Positions 23,211 to 23,401 of a DNA stretch of 23,401 bases are shown here, piece by piece (the first letter of the stretch is position 1; each line of letters begins with the position of its first letter). This DNA is from DTLC01 sp964555645 (GTDB lineage Bacteria > Verrucomicrobiota > Verrucomicrobiia > Limisphaerales > DTLC01), in assembly GCA_964555645.1 (NCBI GenBank), contig CAZKTA010000032.1, forward strand, positions 1 through 23,401, read 5' to 3'. The translations under genes and the position numbers were made by a program. The notes beneath the pieces were generated by a model that worked only from the letters and a program-made list of their open reading frames with translations, was not told the origin of the DNA and made no database searches.

Positions 23211-23335
23211 CTCATTCAAACAACCACGAACGCAAGCAAGCTCAACCGAGTGATGTGTTTTAAGTGTTGAACTTTCCTGCCCCCACTACCAAGCTTGCCA
23301 ACCGCTGTTCTACAACCCGCGAGACCGCCTTCAGC

Positions 23336-23401
23336 TCAGAATGCTTTCAGTGCCTTGACTGGATCCGGAATCTCAAATCTGTCATCTGCAATCAAGCGCA
23401 G
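23336..23401 (-). CDS. C-terminal fragment of a gene entering from the right edge
   Basis: The last 21 codons of a minus-strand frame end at a TGA (23336-23338). The residues visible (LRLIADDRFEIPDPVKALKAF) look like a natural protein C-terminus, and the frame is open to the window edge. The family cannot be told from so short a piece. It is convergent with the pseudo-protease gene. Confidence 0.5.
   Translation of the reverse strand: MRLIADDRFEIPDPVKALKAF

Larger units (their letters stand above)
22665..23335. other. 671-base stretch without a supported gene
   Basis: This lies between the pseudo-protease stop and the stop of a minus-strand gene at the right edge (convergent). It contains a GGGGAA (22763-22768) / TTCCCC (22772-22777) hairpin, a direct repeat AGACCACAAAT at 22717-22727 and 22864-22874, and a structured region at 23117-23210. 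Frames crossing it (for example 22739-22945) have no signature. Confidence 0.5.

Overview
The window looks like a chromosomal segment of a Verrucomicrobiota-like bacterium (Limisphaerales/Pedosphaera type). This is an inference from three things: the secreted protease with a Ca-binding DxDGDGLTNxQEY-type C-terminal region, the pilM-pilN-pilO-secretin cluster, and short GC-rich palindromic elements between genes. Ribosome binding sites are mostly weak and GTG starts are common (pilM, thiG, hisA, the GH43-like gene and the pseudo-protease gene). I saw no rRNA, tRNA, CRISPR array, transposase or phage gene.

Layout. (1) 231-1871 (-): formate-tetrahydrofolate ligase, divergent from (2) 2168-7113 (+): a type IV pilus alignment and secretin operon (pilM, pilN, pilO, a PilP-like protein and a lipoprotein secretin), closed by a textbook intrinsic terminator at 7153-7188. 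(3) 7369-8520 (-): a Gfo/Idh/MocA oxidoreductase. (4) 8837-9670 (+): a duplicated YggT-like membrane protein. (5) 15156 down to 9708 (-): a run of thiG, an rfaE1-like kinase, panB, citrate synthase and a receiver-histidine kinase protein. Only thiG, rfaE1 and panB are close enough to suggest one transcript. (6) 15157-15838: a 680-base non-coding stretch with palindromic elements. (7) 15839-17761 (-): a secreted metzincin protease, divergent from (8) 17919-18713 (+): a eukaryotic-type HisA. (9) 19187-19456 (-): a small winged-helix-like protein. (10) 19762-22664 (+): mqnA (futalosine-pathway menaquinone synthesis), a GH43-like secreted glycosidase and a secreted HtrA-like protein that has lost its catalytic His and Ser. 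(11) 22665-23335: non-coding, ending in a structured region at 23117-23210, then the C-terminus of a minus-strand gene that runs off the window.

How the genes work together. The pil genes form one machine: PilM docks the N-terminal INLL motif of PilN, PilN and PilO form the inner-membrane alignment complex, the PilP-like protein bridges to the secretin, and the secretin forms the outer-membrane pore. The motor, platform and pilin genes are not in the window. The remaining genes are core metabolism (one-carbon, TCA, thiamine, pantothenate, histidine, menaquinone, heptose/LPS) interspersed with secreted enzymes. I found no defence system or obvious new multi-gene system. The least ordinary items are the mutually exclusive pairing region at 23117-23210, the perfect inverted repeat over the panB start codon, the palindromic element at 15401-15483, the pseudo-protease and the eukaryotic-type HisA.
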